Assembly: GCF_945605565.1 (NCBI RefSeq)
Contig: NZ_OX216966.1
Span: forward strand, 1,547,501-1,611,500
Source: Paenibacillus dendritiformis
GTDB taxonomy: Bacteria > Bacillota > Bacilli > Paenibacillales > Paenibacillaceae
DNA: 64,000 bases
Direction: 5' to 3'
Position numbers and translations under genes: made by a program. Position 1 is the stretch's first letter; each line of letters opens with the position of its first letter. Shown in pieces: positions 56,362-64,000 of this stretch. Under the pieces are notes generated by a model. The model was not told where the DNA came from, searched no databases, and worked only from the letters and a program-made list of their open reading frames with translations.

Positions 56362-56498
56362 CACTAATTTGAAGGGAACTAGTCCAGTAATTTACAGGAA
56401 AGCAATACAGTAATTTGCCGGGAAGTACTACAGTAATTTGAAGGGAATTATTTCAGTAATTTTCAGGGAAGTACTACAGTAATTTGTAGGAAAGCTGC
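56362..56498. repeat. 23-bp tandem repeat array, about six units
   Basis: Units begin at 56362, 56385, 56408, 56431, 56454 and 56477 with strict 23-base period; the core is CAGTAATTTGNNGGGAAGTA. Units 3 and 5 differ at only three positions. The array is followed (56498-56700) by diverged units with GCAGGATT, related to the dispersed intergenic family. Non-coding. Confidence 0.85.
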
Positions 56499-56833
56499 AA
56501 ATATGCAGTAATTTTATGCTTTTGCTTGTCTATTTTGCAGAATTGCTGCCAGGATGCAGTTTTTTGATGGGAAAATCGGAATCTGCGTGGTTATGAAGCG
56601 AAATTGATGTATATTTGCAGGATTCTTTTTTACGCGAAGAGGGCTTGGCGGGAAAGCTGTAGTTTTGCAGGATTTTTGCAGCTATTGATGGGAAATTGAA
56701 AAGAATCGGTGCATCTTGTTAGCCCGAAAGTTCTGGCTGTATGTTCATGCAACAGTCTAGACTGGTGGAAGGCATAAGGAGAGCATCATCTTGACATAGA
56801 GGAATAGCAATCGAGAGAGCGGAGGATGTTGTT
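56499..56833. repeat. Degenerate intergenic repeat cluster C
   Basis: AT-rich, with TTTTGCAG, TTGCAGGATTC and TTTTGCAGGATTTTTGCAGC motifs (about 56540, 56610 and 56660), members of the same family as the clusters at 2639 and 24054. No gene. The binding site GGAGGAT of the next gene lies at its end. Confidence 0.6.
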
Positions 56834-58366
56834 GTGACAGGGAAGAAGCTAGGCAATGGGGAGCGCCGGAAACGCCGGGGAACGGGGGCAGCCGCCGGAG
56901 CGCGAGCGGCGGAGGGAGCCGCAGCCAAGAAGCGTGGCCGGACGGGACAGGCATTGTCTTCCGCTCCGGTAAGCAAGAATGACGAGGTCGTGCTCGATAT
57001 TATCGGGCTCACTCATGACGGCGAAGGCGTCGGCCGGGTAGACGGATTCACGCTGTTCGTGAGCGGCGCGCTGCCGGGCGAGCAGGTGCGGGCGCTCGTG
57101 CTGAAGGTGAAGAAGCAGTACGGCTATGCCAAAGTATTGGAGCGGCTCATCGACAGTCCGCATCGGGTGGAACTGGAGCATCCGGCGAAGGCATACGGCG
57201 GCTGCCAGCTGCAGCATCTGGAATATGGCGAGCAGCTGCGCTGGAAGCGGCAGCATGTCGTCGATGTGCTGGAGCGGATCGGGAAGTTCCAGGTGGATCA
57301 TGGAGCCGAGACAGGGGGCGCAGACGGGCAGCCGCCGATTAAGGTGCTGCCGGTCATCGGGATGGAGCATCCTTGGCGCTACCGCAACAAAAGCCAGATG
57401 CCTATCGGGGCCGATCCGCGGACAGGCGAGCTGATTGGGGGCTATTTTGCGAAGGCGAGCCACCGGATTATCGACACAGATGTAAGCCTGCTCCAGCATG
57501 AGCGGAATGATGAGGCAATGCGCGCTGTGAAGCGGATTGCCCGCAAGTACGGCATCGAGCCGTACAATGAGGAGACGCATACGGGCCTGCTCCGCCATGC
57601 GATTATGCGCGTTGGCTTCCGCACGGACGAGCAGATGATTACGCTCGTGACGAATGGAGACAAGCTGCCGCATGAGGCGGAAATTGTAGCCGATCTGGTT
57701 GAAGCGCTGCCGCAGTTGAAGAGCATCTGTCAGAACATCAACACGAAGCGCACAAACGTGATTATGGGGGACAAGACCCGAGTGCTATGGGGTTCGGAGT
57801 ATATTACGGATTATATCGGGGATATAGCATTCAAAATCTCCGCGCGCTCGTTCTACCAAGTGAATCCGGTGCAGACGGAGGTGCTGTACGAGAAGGCGGT
57901 GGAGTACGCCGGCCTGAGCGGGCAGGAGACGGTCATCGATGCGTATTGCGGCATCGGAACAATCTCGCTCTTCCTGGCACAGCGCGCGCAGCAGGTGCTT
58001 GGCGTCGAGATCGTGGAGGAAGCGATAGCCGATGCGCGCCGCAATGCCGAGCTGAACGGCATCACGAACGCGGAATTCGCCGTCGGCGGGGCCGAAGAGG
58101 TCATCCCGCAGTGGAAGGAGCGCGGCCTGACCCCAGACGTCATTGTCGTCGATCCGCCACGTAAGGGCTGCGACCCCGCGCTGCTGGACACGATGCTGGC
58201 GATGCGTCCCGAGCGAATCGTGTACGTCTCCTGTAATCCGTCTACGTTGGCGAGGGATTTGCGGGTGCTTGCTGATGGCGGATATACTGTGGCTGAGGTG
58301 CAGCCGGTGGATATGTTCCCGCAGACGGCGCATGTGGAGTGCTGTGTGTCGCTGGTTAGGAAATAG
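56834..58366 (+). CDS. rlmD: 23S rRNA (uracil-5-)-methyltransferase, RlmD/RumA type
   Basis: 510 residues from a GTG start with GGAGGAT upstream. A basic, Ala/Arg-rich N-terminal tail (about 45 residues) precedes a TRAM RNA-binding domain (NDEVVLDIIGLTHDGEGVG, about 50-105), then the central domain and a SAM-dependent methyltransferase with DAYCGIGTISLFLA near residue 371, VVDPPRKGCD near 437 and the catalytic Cys in VYVSCNPSTLARDL near 463. It methylates one or two uridines of 23S rRNA (RlmCD type in Bacillus). The Cys cluster that binds Fe-S in E. coli RumA is reduced to one Cys (AYGGCQLQH), so no cluster is expected. Confidence 0.95.
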   Translation: MTGKKLGNGERRKRRGTGAAAGARAAEGAAAKKRGRTGQALSSAPVSKNDEVVLDIIGLTHDGEGVGRVDGFTLFVSGALPGEQVRALVLKVKKQYGYAKVLERLIDSPHRVELEHPAKAYGGCQLQHLEYGEQLRWKRQHVVDVLERIGKFQVDHGAETGGADGQPPIKVLPVIGMEHPWRYRNKSQMPIGADPRTGELIGGYFAKASHRIIDTDVSLLQHERNDEAMRAVKRIARKYGIEPYNEETHTGLLRHAIMRVGFRTDEQMITLVTNGDKLPHEAEIVADLVEALPQLKSICQNINTKRTNVIMGDKTRVLWGSEYITDYIGDIAFKISARSFYQVNPVQTEVLYEKAVEYAGLSGQETVIDAYCGIGTISLFLAQRAQQVLGVEIVEEAIADARRNAELNGITNAEFAVGGAEEVIPQWKERGLTPDVIVVDPPRKGCDPALLDTMLAMRPERIVYVSCNPSTLARDLRVLADGGYTVAEVQPVDMFPQTAHVECCVSLVRK

Positions 58367-58634
58367 ACTATTGGAGCCATATTTACCTATAAGATTGAAC
58401 CTCAGGTGAAGTTATCGCTTGGGCCTTTTGCACACTTTATGCGTCATTACCTGTTCTACAATTAAAGGATATGAATAATTCATCTTGCATTTGGAGTACT
58501 GATGCCGTTTGTAGGAAAGCAGATTTGCTGAGCCGTATTTTTCTGCCTGTTGAAACCCGATCGTTTCAGTGTTTGGGGTTTTATGAATAAAAGAACAGCG
58601 GGGATAGTTCTGACCAGTTATGTTCGAGAAAAAA
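58367..58634. other. AT-rich intergenic region, no clear gene
   Basis: A minus-strand frame at 58412-58660 (82 codons) has no convincing binding site or family resemblance. It marks the start of a low-GC block that reaches the window end. Confidence 0.4.
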
Positions 58635-58662
58635 TTATGAAATATGCGGATATATTTCATAA
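58635..58662. promoter_or_regulatory. Perfect 10-bp palindrome before the 28-codon ORF
   Basis: TTATGAAATA and TATTTCATAA with an 8-base centre, 39 bases before the ATG at 58702. Probably an operator or leader hairpin. Confidence 0.45.
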
Positions 58663-58701
58663 TATTAGTAGGTGTAAATCGGTTTTTCTGGAGGATATAA
58701 A

Positions 58702-58788
58702 ATGAATAGTATGGAAATTTCAGGTCTCTGGAATATTTCAGGGTACGATGAAAATAGTGTAGAAGGTATTTTACGTTTAAAGCATTGA
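58702..58788 (+). CDS. 28-residue small ORF
   Basis: ATG preceded by GGAGGATAT at good distance. The product has 28 residues, starts MNSMEISGLWNISGYDENSV and ends LRLKH. An intrinsic terminator follows within seven bases and a perfect palindrome precedes it, so it is a complete small transcription unit. It may be a true small peptide or the N-terminal relic of a longer protein (the GLWNISGYDEN segment looks like a folded-domain start). No hydrophobic segment, no Cys. Confidence 0.45.
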   Translation: MNSMEISGLWNISGYDENSVEGILRLKH

Positions 58789-58794
58789 ACTGTG

Positions 58795-58842
58795 ACCCGA
58801 GAGATGGACACTTAAAAAAAGTGCCCTCTCTCGGGTTTTTTG
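58795..58842 (+). terminator. Terminator after the 28-codon ORF
   Basis: ACCCGAGAGA and TCTCTCGGGT form a perfect 10-bp stem with an inner ACACT/AGTG pairing, followed by TTTTTT. Confidence 0.85.
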
Positions 58843-58939
58843 CGTTTATAATTGAATTTATTTATAGAGAACGGAGTATGAGCATGCGGTATAACGAGTC
58901 AGAGATCAAAAAAACTTGAAGAAAATCCAAATGTAAAGC

Positions 58940-59270
58940 GTGTATCAGAGACGAATATATCTTTCACTCCAGCCTTTTACACTGATTCAAGATGCCGTTG
59001 ATGCCGGTGCTAGAGAAGCAGCTGCTTGCAGAGAGCTTGGACTGACACAGCGAACGTTGCAACGGTGGCGCAAGCAAGGCGGCACCATTGACGGACGTCC
59101 TCACGCAGAGCGGAGGGTGCCTGCTAACAAGCTAAGTGAAGCGGAAGAGCAGCAGGTGCTGGAAGTTCTTCAACAGCCGCAGTACAGGAGCCTGCCATCA
59201 AAGCCAGATCGTGCCTGCGCTGGCCGACGAAGGGACATACATCGCCTCCGAAGCCTATTCAGGCTGCACA
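58940..59270 (+). pseudogene. IS3-type transposase, N-terminal fragment
   Basis: The frame shows an N-terminal helix-turn-helix of the IS3/IS150 type (LIQDAVDAGAREAAACRELG, then LTQRTLQRWRKQGG) and ANKLSEAEEQQVLEVL. Near 59195 the frame is lost, while another frame continues SQIVPALADEGTYIASEA. The catalytic integrase domain is absent. A remnant only. Confidence 0.75.
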
Positions 59271-59326
59271 AAAATCGCAATCTTGACAGTATACTATTTT
59301 TTGAGAAATCGCGACAACTATCTTGA

Positions 59327-60268
59327 CAAACACCGATAGCGGATAGCAAAGAGCAGCTTGACCAGGACACGGAGGCTTTGCTGACGACAGCGCGCAAGCA
59401 TCTGTGCCAGCTTGCCCCGCTGACCTTCCAGCAGATGGATGGTCTGAATACGGTACTGCCCTATGGGCTTCGCAAAGTCCATGCGCTTCGAACACTGACG
59501 ACCGAGAGCACGGCCGTTTTTATTCCTTTCCCCGCTCAGGAGGTGATGCATCCCGGCGGTGTTTATCAAGGACAGAACGTCATTAGCAAAAACATGATTT
59601 TTGTCAGCCGTAAGCAATTGCTGAATGGAAACAGCTTTATACTGGGCGTCCCCGGCTCTGGCAAAAGCTTTACGGCGAATCGCGAAATCGTCAACCAGGT
59701 ATTGGCGAGCGACGATGATGTCATTCTGATTGATCCCGAAAGGGAGTACTCCGCTTTGGTGAAGGCGCTTGGGGGCGAGACGATTCATATCTCGGCCACT
59801 TCATCCAATCATATTAATGCGATGGATATGAATCGGCAATATGGCGATGGAGCCAATCCGGTCATTCTGAAATCGGAGTTTGTGCTGTCGCTGTGTGAGC
59901 AGTTGATGGGCGGCTATCCGTTGGGGGCGAAAGAAAAGTCATTGATTGATCGTTGCACAGCCAGCGTCTATCGTACTTTCCTACAAAATCAGTACAAAGG
60001 AGAGCCGCCAACGCTGCGGGATTTCCATGCGGAATTGCTTAAGCAAGCAGAGCCGGAGGCACAGGATATTGCATTGGCGATTGAACTGTTCACGTCGGGC
60101 AGTCTAAACACCTTCGCCAAGCCGACCAATGTGAATGTAGATAATCGCCTGCTCAGCTACGATATTTTGGACTTGGGCAAGCAATTACTCCCGATTGGCA
60201 TGCTGGTGGTGTTGGATAGCATTTTAAATCGGATCACGCAAAATCGGGTGAAGGGTAAAAATATTTAG
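59327..60268 (+). pseudogene. VirB4-type conjugation ATPase, internal fragment
   Basis: An open frame of about 313 codons without a proper start. It encodes the C-terminal ATPase part of a VirB4/TraE-like protein of Gram-positive integrative elements: LTTESTAVFIPFPAQEV, Walker A GVPGSGKSFTANREI, Walker B-like DVILIDPEREYSALV and RLLSYDILDLGKQLLPIGM. It stops right after NRITQNRVKGKN, where intact homologues continue with the IDE motif and the final domain. Fragment of a lost conjugative element. Confidence 0.8.
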
Positions 60269-60310
60269 ATTACCATACAGAGTAAGAGGTTTGGCGAAGG
60301 AGTGCGGACA

Positions 60311-60908
60311 ATGCGAGAAGAGAACATACACATATTCACACCGGAAATGCTCGAAAAAAATATAAAATGCCCAGCAGTATGCTGGTCTATGCCTATGGGG
60401 GAATCGCTAACGTTCAATTGAACGAAGCGATATTCTCCATGGAGCGGTTTGGACTTTTCCATGGTGGAAAAGGAACAACGCTAGCATCACGCCTGAAGAG
60501 GTGGTACTCAGAAGCTACATGGTGCTGTATAAGGCAGAGACGCCGCCCTTCTTCAAGAAGGACTTGCATCGATTGCTGGAGCAGGTGAACCCGTTTGTGC
60601 TGCAGTTTGGGTATGCGCCGAGCAATCCGGTGGGGCTGCTCCACTTGTTCGGGCAGATGATGGGCAGTTGGAGCCGTACCACAGCGATGAATCATTTTCA
60701 TACGAAAAATATGTTTTATCAATCCATGTATGAAATTTATAAAGATTTGGAGGATGAGCAGGCAACGTTTCTACATCCAGACCCTGTGATATCGGCTAAA
60801 CCGTATTTGGATGAGCATTATGTGCAGTCGATTACGTTTCAGATTAATGTCAATCAATGGGCATCTTGTTTTTTTTGTAATTATTGGAAATTTTACAATA
60901 TTGGGTGA
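60311..60908 (+). pseudogene. AraC family regulator, frameshifted and truncated
   Basis: ATG 60311 follows GAAGGAG. Three consecutive frame pieces make one protein: MREENIHIFTPEMLEKN, then MPSSMLVYAYGGIANVQLNE to FHGGKGTTL, then ITPEEVVLRSYMVLYKAE onward to KPYLDEHYVQSITFQ. The frame changes near 60360 (in an A run) and near 60485. The DNA-binding half expected after ITFQ is missing. An AraC-type regulator of iron-uptake style genes is the best reading; non-functional. Confidence 0.7.
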
Positions 60909-61006
60909 ATGTTGATTTAAAGGGCTTGCTGTTTAAAGTTGAACAGGGTGTGTAAAGATTAATCTATCGGATTACAGAAAACTATTAATGAGAAGGGGGA
61001 TGCTTT

Positions 61007-61897
61007 GTGAAAATAGACGTTAATCAGTTGGCTGAGTTTCTTGCAGCTAATCCTTTTCGAGTTGAGGGAATATTTCGTTATGCCCAAAATCCAGGTATAC
61101 CCTATGCAGAATATACAGATTCGTTTCCCGGATTTGTATTTCCACTTATGGGAAAGACACAATTCCAATTTAATGGTACGCCTTATATTCTGTCACCAGG
61201 GAAAGTTGTGCATGGAGGTGCAAAAATGAAACTTGTACAAAAAATGTATGGTAACACAAACTGGGAATATATACTTGTATTATATCAGATAAGCAACTCA
61301 AAAAATGCTAGTTTTTCTCAGCAACATTTTGAATTGCTGACAGGACAGTCTCCTCGCCTTGTCGAAATACTGATGCGACTTTGGCATGTGTATAATAGGC
61401 GAGTAGGCCTCTCTTTATTTCAGACCGAAATGTTGTTTCGAGAAGTGCTAAATGAAGCCTTATTATGTGCAGTTAACAGGCAAAATAGCAATGAATCACT
61501 AACTGTATTTGAACGGATAGCTAGTTATATTCATGATTATTATGATCAAAATATAACAATAGCCTCGCTTACAGAACAAAATAACATGAATAGAAATCGA
61601 CTTTCTTATGTATTCAGAAGACATGCAGGTATGGGGCCAGCAGAATATGTACTGAACTATCGAATAAAGATGGCGCAAAAAATGCTAGTTACAAGTGATG
61701 TGCCTGTACAACAAATTGCACAAGCTGTTGGAATTCCAGACCCCTTTTATTTTAGTAGGGTGTTCAAGAAGCAAGTTGGTATTTCGCCTACTAAATATCG
61801 GGAGGAGTTCATCAATAATCCATGCTCATTTCACGGGCATCCATCCATATCTGAAACTGAATGTACTACACTAAGGGGGGGAGTCAAGAAAACATAG
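61007..61897 (+). CDS. AraC family transcriptional regulator
   Basis: 296 residues from a GTG start with AAGGGGGAT upstream. An N-terminal cupin-type sensor domain (residues about 25-95, with FPLMGKTQFQFNGTPYIL) is followed by two helix-turn-helix motifs at about 180-275 (ITIASLTEQNNMNRNRLSYV and VPVQQIAQAVGIPDPFYFSR, FKKQVGISPTKYR). The gene lies 40 bases before the siderophore-binding lipoprotein gene in the same direction, so it probably controls iron uptake in response to a siderophore or another ligand. Low-GC codon use, unlike the pur genes. Confidence 0.9.
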   Translation: MKIDVNQLAEFLAANPFRVEGIFRYAQNPGIPYAEYTDSFPGFVFPLMGKTQFQFNGTPYILSPGKVVHGGAKMKLVQKMYGNTNWEYILVLYQISNSKNASFSQQHFELLTGQSPRLVEILMRLWHVYNRRVGLSLFQTEMLFREVLNEALLCAVNRQNSNESLTVFERIASYIHDYYDQNITIASLTEQNNMNRNRLSYVFRRHAGMGPAEYVLNYRIKMAQKMLVTSDVPVQQIAQAVGIPDPFYFSRVFKKQVGISPTKYREEFINNPCSFHGHPSISETECTTLRGGVKKT

Positions 61898-61902
61898 TAA
61901 TA

Positions 61903-61946
61903 GGAGGAATTATAGATGCAAATTGGAGGAATTATAGATGCAAAAA
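61903..61946 (+). repeat. Tandem duplication of a ribosome binding site and start codon
   Basis: Two 22-bp copies (61903-61924 and 61925-61946) of GGAGGAATTATAGATGCAAA plus two bases. The first ATG (61916) opens an 11-codon frame ending at TAA 61951 that overlaps the true start of the lipoprotein gene at 61938. Confidence 0.85.
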
Positions 61947-62915
61947 GGTAAAGTACAGCTGTTCTTAATAATATTATTTGTAGGTATTTTAGCAGGTTGT
62001 AATGAAACCCCTACAGGAAATAAAGGATCAGCTACAAACGTAGAATCTAAGCCAGAAATTAATAATGATATAACTGATTGGCCAAGAACATTTAAGGATG
62101 GATTAGGGAAAAATATTGTCATCAAGGAAAAGCCAAAAAACTTAGCAGCACTCTGGTATTTTTATCCCGAAATATTAGTTGCACTAGAAGAACCGCCCGC
62201 TGCTTCAACTGAAAAAGAGTATCTCTCTTCTTTAATCTATTTAAAAGGAAAGTTGGATTCTACTGAAGAATTGGGCGATAAATTGTCTCCTAATATTGAA
62301 AGTATTATTTCTATTGATCCCGATTTAATTCTTGCCACAGAAATTCATGCGGAACAATATGAGGCGCTAGAAAAAATTGCGCCCGTCATTACGCTAAAAA
62401 CCAAGGACATCTATGAAGATTGGCAATATGGACTTCGTACCGTAGCCGAGATTATTGGCAAAGAAGATGAAGCGGAAAAAGTAATTGATCAAATGATGAA
62501 CGAGATTACAACTGGGCGCGAAGCATTAAAGTCGATTGAAGGAGAATCAGTAGCACTTATAGTGTCTTGGGATGGAAAAACTTTCAATGTTCTAGGTGAA
62601 GGGAACCCTGTCTATACATTGGCGTTTGATCAAGAAAAAGGGTTAGGGCTTACACCAGATGCTGCATTTAAAGGGAATAATAATGAATTTACTACGTTTG
62701 AGGGGATTTCAACTATCGAAGCAGACCATATTTTTCTGATAGGTGAAATTACAAAAGAGAAAGCATTAATGAATAACTTAGAACAAAGTAATGTTTGGAA
62801 TAGTCTTAACGCTGTAAAGAAAGGCAATGTCTATTTAATGGATACTTCCGCTATTACAGGCGGTCCATTAGCCACCGAATATGCACTACAGAATATAATA
62901 AATTCCTTACAGTAA
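61938..62915 (+). CDS. Iron-siderophore ABC transporter substrate-binding lipoprotein
   Basis: 325 residues from ATG 61938, eight bases after GGAGGA. Lipobox GILAGC (Cys21). The class III (FecB/FhuD-type) binding-protein fold is supported by TDWPRTFKDGLGKNIVIKEK, ISIDPDLILATE near residue 119, APVITLKTKDIYEDW and the C-terminal NLEQSNVWNSLNAVKKGNVY with ITGGPLATEYALQNI. It should bind a ferric siderophore at the cell surface and hand it to a membrane permease. No permease genes are intact in the window; a dead ABC gene lies downstream. Probably regulated by the AraC protein next to it. Confidence 0.9.
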   Translation: MQKGKVQLFLIILFVGILAGCNETPTGNKGSATNVESKPEINNDITDWPRTFKDGLGKNIVIKEKPKNLAALWYFYPEILVALEEPPAASTEKEYLSSLIYLKGKLDSTEELGDKLSPNIESIISIDPDLILATEIHAEQYEALEKIAPVITLKTKDIYEDWQYGLRTVAEIIGKEDEAEKVIDQMMNEITTGREALKSIEGESVALIVSWDGKTFNVLGEGNPVYTLAFDQEKGLGLTPDAAFKGNNNEFTTFEGISTIEADHIFLIGEITKEKALMNNLEQSNVWNSLNAVKKGNVYLMDTSAITGGPLATEYALQNIINSLQ

Positions 62916-62968
62916 CTCTATTCAATTTGCTGTATCAGTATAGTAGGACAAAAATAGGAGGAATTAAG

Positions 62969-63307
62969 ATGTACTACCAATCCATTCAACTGAAAAACGA
63001 GTTTTCTAAAATGAACGATTATTGGTCCCCAAAAGTTATTGGTGAAATAAATGACTATCAATTAAAGATTGTTAAAATTGCTGGCGATTTTGAATGGCAT
63101 AATCATGAAGGTGATGATAAGGTATTTATCGTGCTTGAAGGGGAGATGTTTATTGATTTTCGTGATGGACAGGTGAAGGTTTCAAAAGGTGAGCTTTTTA
63201 TTGTCCCAGGAGGATTTGAACATAAGCCTTTTGCTGAAAAGGAATCTCACATCATGTTAATAGAGCCTAAGCGTGGAGTTGACACTGCCGATACTAATAC
63301 TGAATAA
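62969..63307 (+). CDS. Cupin domain protein
   Basis: 112 residues from ATG 62969, after TAGGAGGAATTAAG; an earlier frame start at 62927 has no such site. A single small cupin: motif 1 with FEWHNHEGDDKVFIVLEGEM (near residue 40) and motif 2 with VPGGFEHKPFAEKES (near 82), giving His/Glu metal ligands. Small cupins have varied roles, from sugar isomerases to ligand sensors. It lies 53 bases after the siderophore-binding protein gene and may belong to that operon. Confidence 0.9.
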   Translation: MYYQSIQLKNEFSKMNDYWSPKVIGEINDYQLKIVKIAGDFEWHNHEGDDKVFIVLEGEMFIDFRDGQVKVSKGELFIVPGGFEHKPFAEKESHIMLIEPKRGVDTADTNTE

Positions 63308-63356
63308 CAACTGGCAGTGATAATTGAACGGTTGTTTAATACTCGACTTCGGCTGT

Positions 63357-63698
63357 GTCATTATTGCTAAATTGCTGGAACTTGCGTTCTCGGTGGCCGT
63401 GAATGTGTTTATAGACGATCTGCTGCTCGACGCTAAATGGGATCTTGATCATCTGGGTTTCCATTGAGGTTTATATGCGCCCAATACGTTTCTAATGTAT
63501 ATCGTCAACTATTGGGGCTATTTGCACTGCATCAATATTCAACCGGAAATGCGGAGAAAGTTGTTTTTACATATTCAAAAGCTTCATTTCGACAATGCGG
63601 AAACCGGGCATTTGGTTGGCTGACTGACCAATGATATGAATATGATCGGTGAAGTGGAGCACCATGGTCCGGAGGAACTGTTTATTGCCGTCATCTGA
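63357..63698 (+). pseudogene. ABC exporter membrane domain, decayed
   Basis: Two pieces of an ABC half-transporter membrane domain remain: IIAKLLELAFSVAVNVFIDD (63357 onward, ended by a TGA near 63464) and, in another frame, MYIVNYWGYLHCINIQPEMR with FDNAETGHLVG (63495 onward), broken by an internal TGA at about 63621 and by a TGA at 63696-63698. In intact homologues HLVxRLTND and GEIAHHGPEDLFIAV are continuous. Several stops and frame changes make it a clear relic. Confidence 0.7.
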
Positions 63699-64000
63699 CG
63701 TTTCGCACCCTACTGATGCAAACGGAAAACATTTCAGCTATTTTTTTAATCCGGAATGAATGAGCAGCCTAAACCAACCATGGACTTACTGGCTCAACCA
63801 TCATCAATGAGAACAAACGGCCATTCTGTACGAAAACCAGTGACTTATGTTCGGATCACGCTCCTACATAGATCGATTCATCCAGCCAAACATGGCTAAC
63901 AATCGCCGCTGCTCCGACTTCAGCGGTTGACCCAGTTGACGATACCGGCTGCCATCGGGGATACGAAATACAACGACCTGCACATATTCGAGCAGGCGAA
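63699..64000. other. Decayed region, no intact gene
   Basis: Short protein-like pieces without an open frame; the last 80 bases read LTQLTIPAAIGDTKYNDLHI with further residues in one frame, running off the window. I do not recognise the source. Confidence 0.4.

Noticed and set aside
55797..56413. Plus frames of 139-158 codons at the end of dgkB and beyond
   Set aside because: One overlaps dgkB out of frame; the other runs through GC-rich repeats, lacks start signals and ends in the repeat array.
56362..56498. CRISPR-like appearance of regularly spaced short repeats
   Set aside because: Units abut with a 23-bp period and have no unique spacers or cas genes.
58412..58660. 82-codon minus frame
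   Set aside because: Weak start context, overlaps a palindrome, no family resemblance; kept only as a possibility.

Overview
The window looks like a chromosomal segment of a spore-forming, low-to-mid GC Firmicute of the Paenibacillus type. The reasons are a Bacillales-type rRNA end, a GerA-type spore germination operon, a complete purEKBCSQLFMNHD operon in the Bacillus order with a guanine riboswitch and PurR boxes, YerC and YqfQ/VrrA proteins, and many family-1 solute-binding lipoproteins. Genus assignment is inference; no species is claimed.

Layout. 1-2500: the 3' part of a 23S rRNA, a 5S rRNA and a terminator. 2500-3480: non-coding, with copies of a degenerate repeat. 3481-5512: two tandem secreted paralogues of unknown function (a third lies at 40952). 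5661-13166: an accessory block with one decayed and two intact solute-binding lipoproteins, a 42-residue cysteine-rich peptide with a near-perfect ribosome binding site, a decayed second copy of that peptide, a MauE/DoxX membrane protein, a membrane-anchored CxxC thioredoxin-fold protein and an ABC exporter. I read this as a candidate undescribed disulfide-containing peptide system; it is the main find. 13303-16797 (minus): gerA-gerB-gerC. 16891-18491: pirin and WrbA genes behind a strong promoter with two ATCT-N8-AGAT palindromes. 18570-22144: a lipoprotein, an orphan solute-binding lipoprotein and a monofunctional transglycosylase. 22413-24053: an IS1182-type element, with inverted repeats and a 4-bp target duplication, inserted inside a unit of the degenerate repeat. 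24769-25592: DUF1294 and UspA.

25667-40313: the purine operon, with two PurBoxes, a sigma-A promoter, a guanine aptamer, an intrinsic terminator and then eleven genes taking PRPP-derived intermediates to IMP (purF, D, N, S/Q/L, M, K, E, C, B, H). Most junctions overlap by 1-16 bases; longer gaps precede purC, purM and purH.

40314-43000 is low-GC accessory DNA: inverted and direct repeats, the third secreted paralogue, a small membrane protein and a broken secreted Cys-rich precursor gene. 43202-46306 is a large polysaccharide lyase whose C-terminus is wrecked by a deletion/frameshift. 46514-58366 is mostly conserved: an ABC transporter and TetR regulator, a hydrolase, DUF47-Pit phosphate transport, YqfQ-like, YerC, CbiX, a diacylglycerol kinase and an RlmD-type 23S rRNA methyltransferase, with a 23-bp tandem repeat array at 56362-56498. 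58635-64000 is AT-rich and decayed: a 28-codon ORF, fragments of an IS3-type transposase, a VirB4-type conjugation ATPase and an AraC regulator, then an intact AraC regulator, an iron-siderophore binding lipoprotein, a cupin, and a dead ABC transporter gene.
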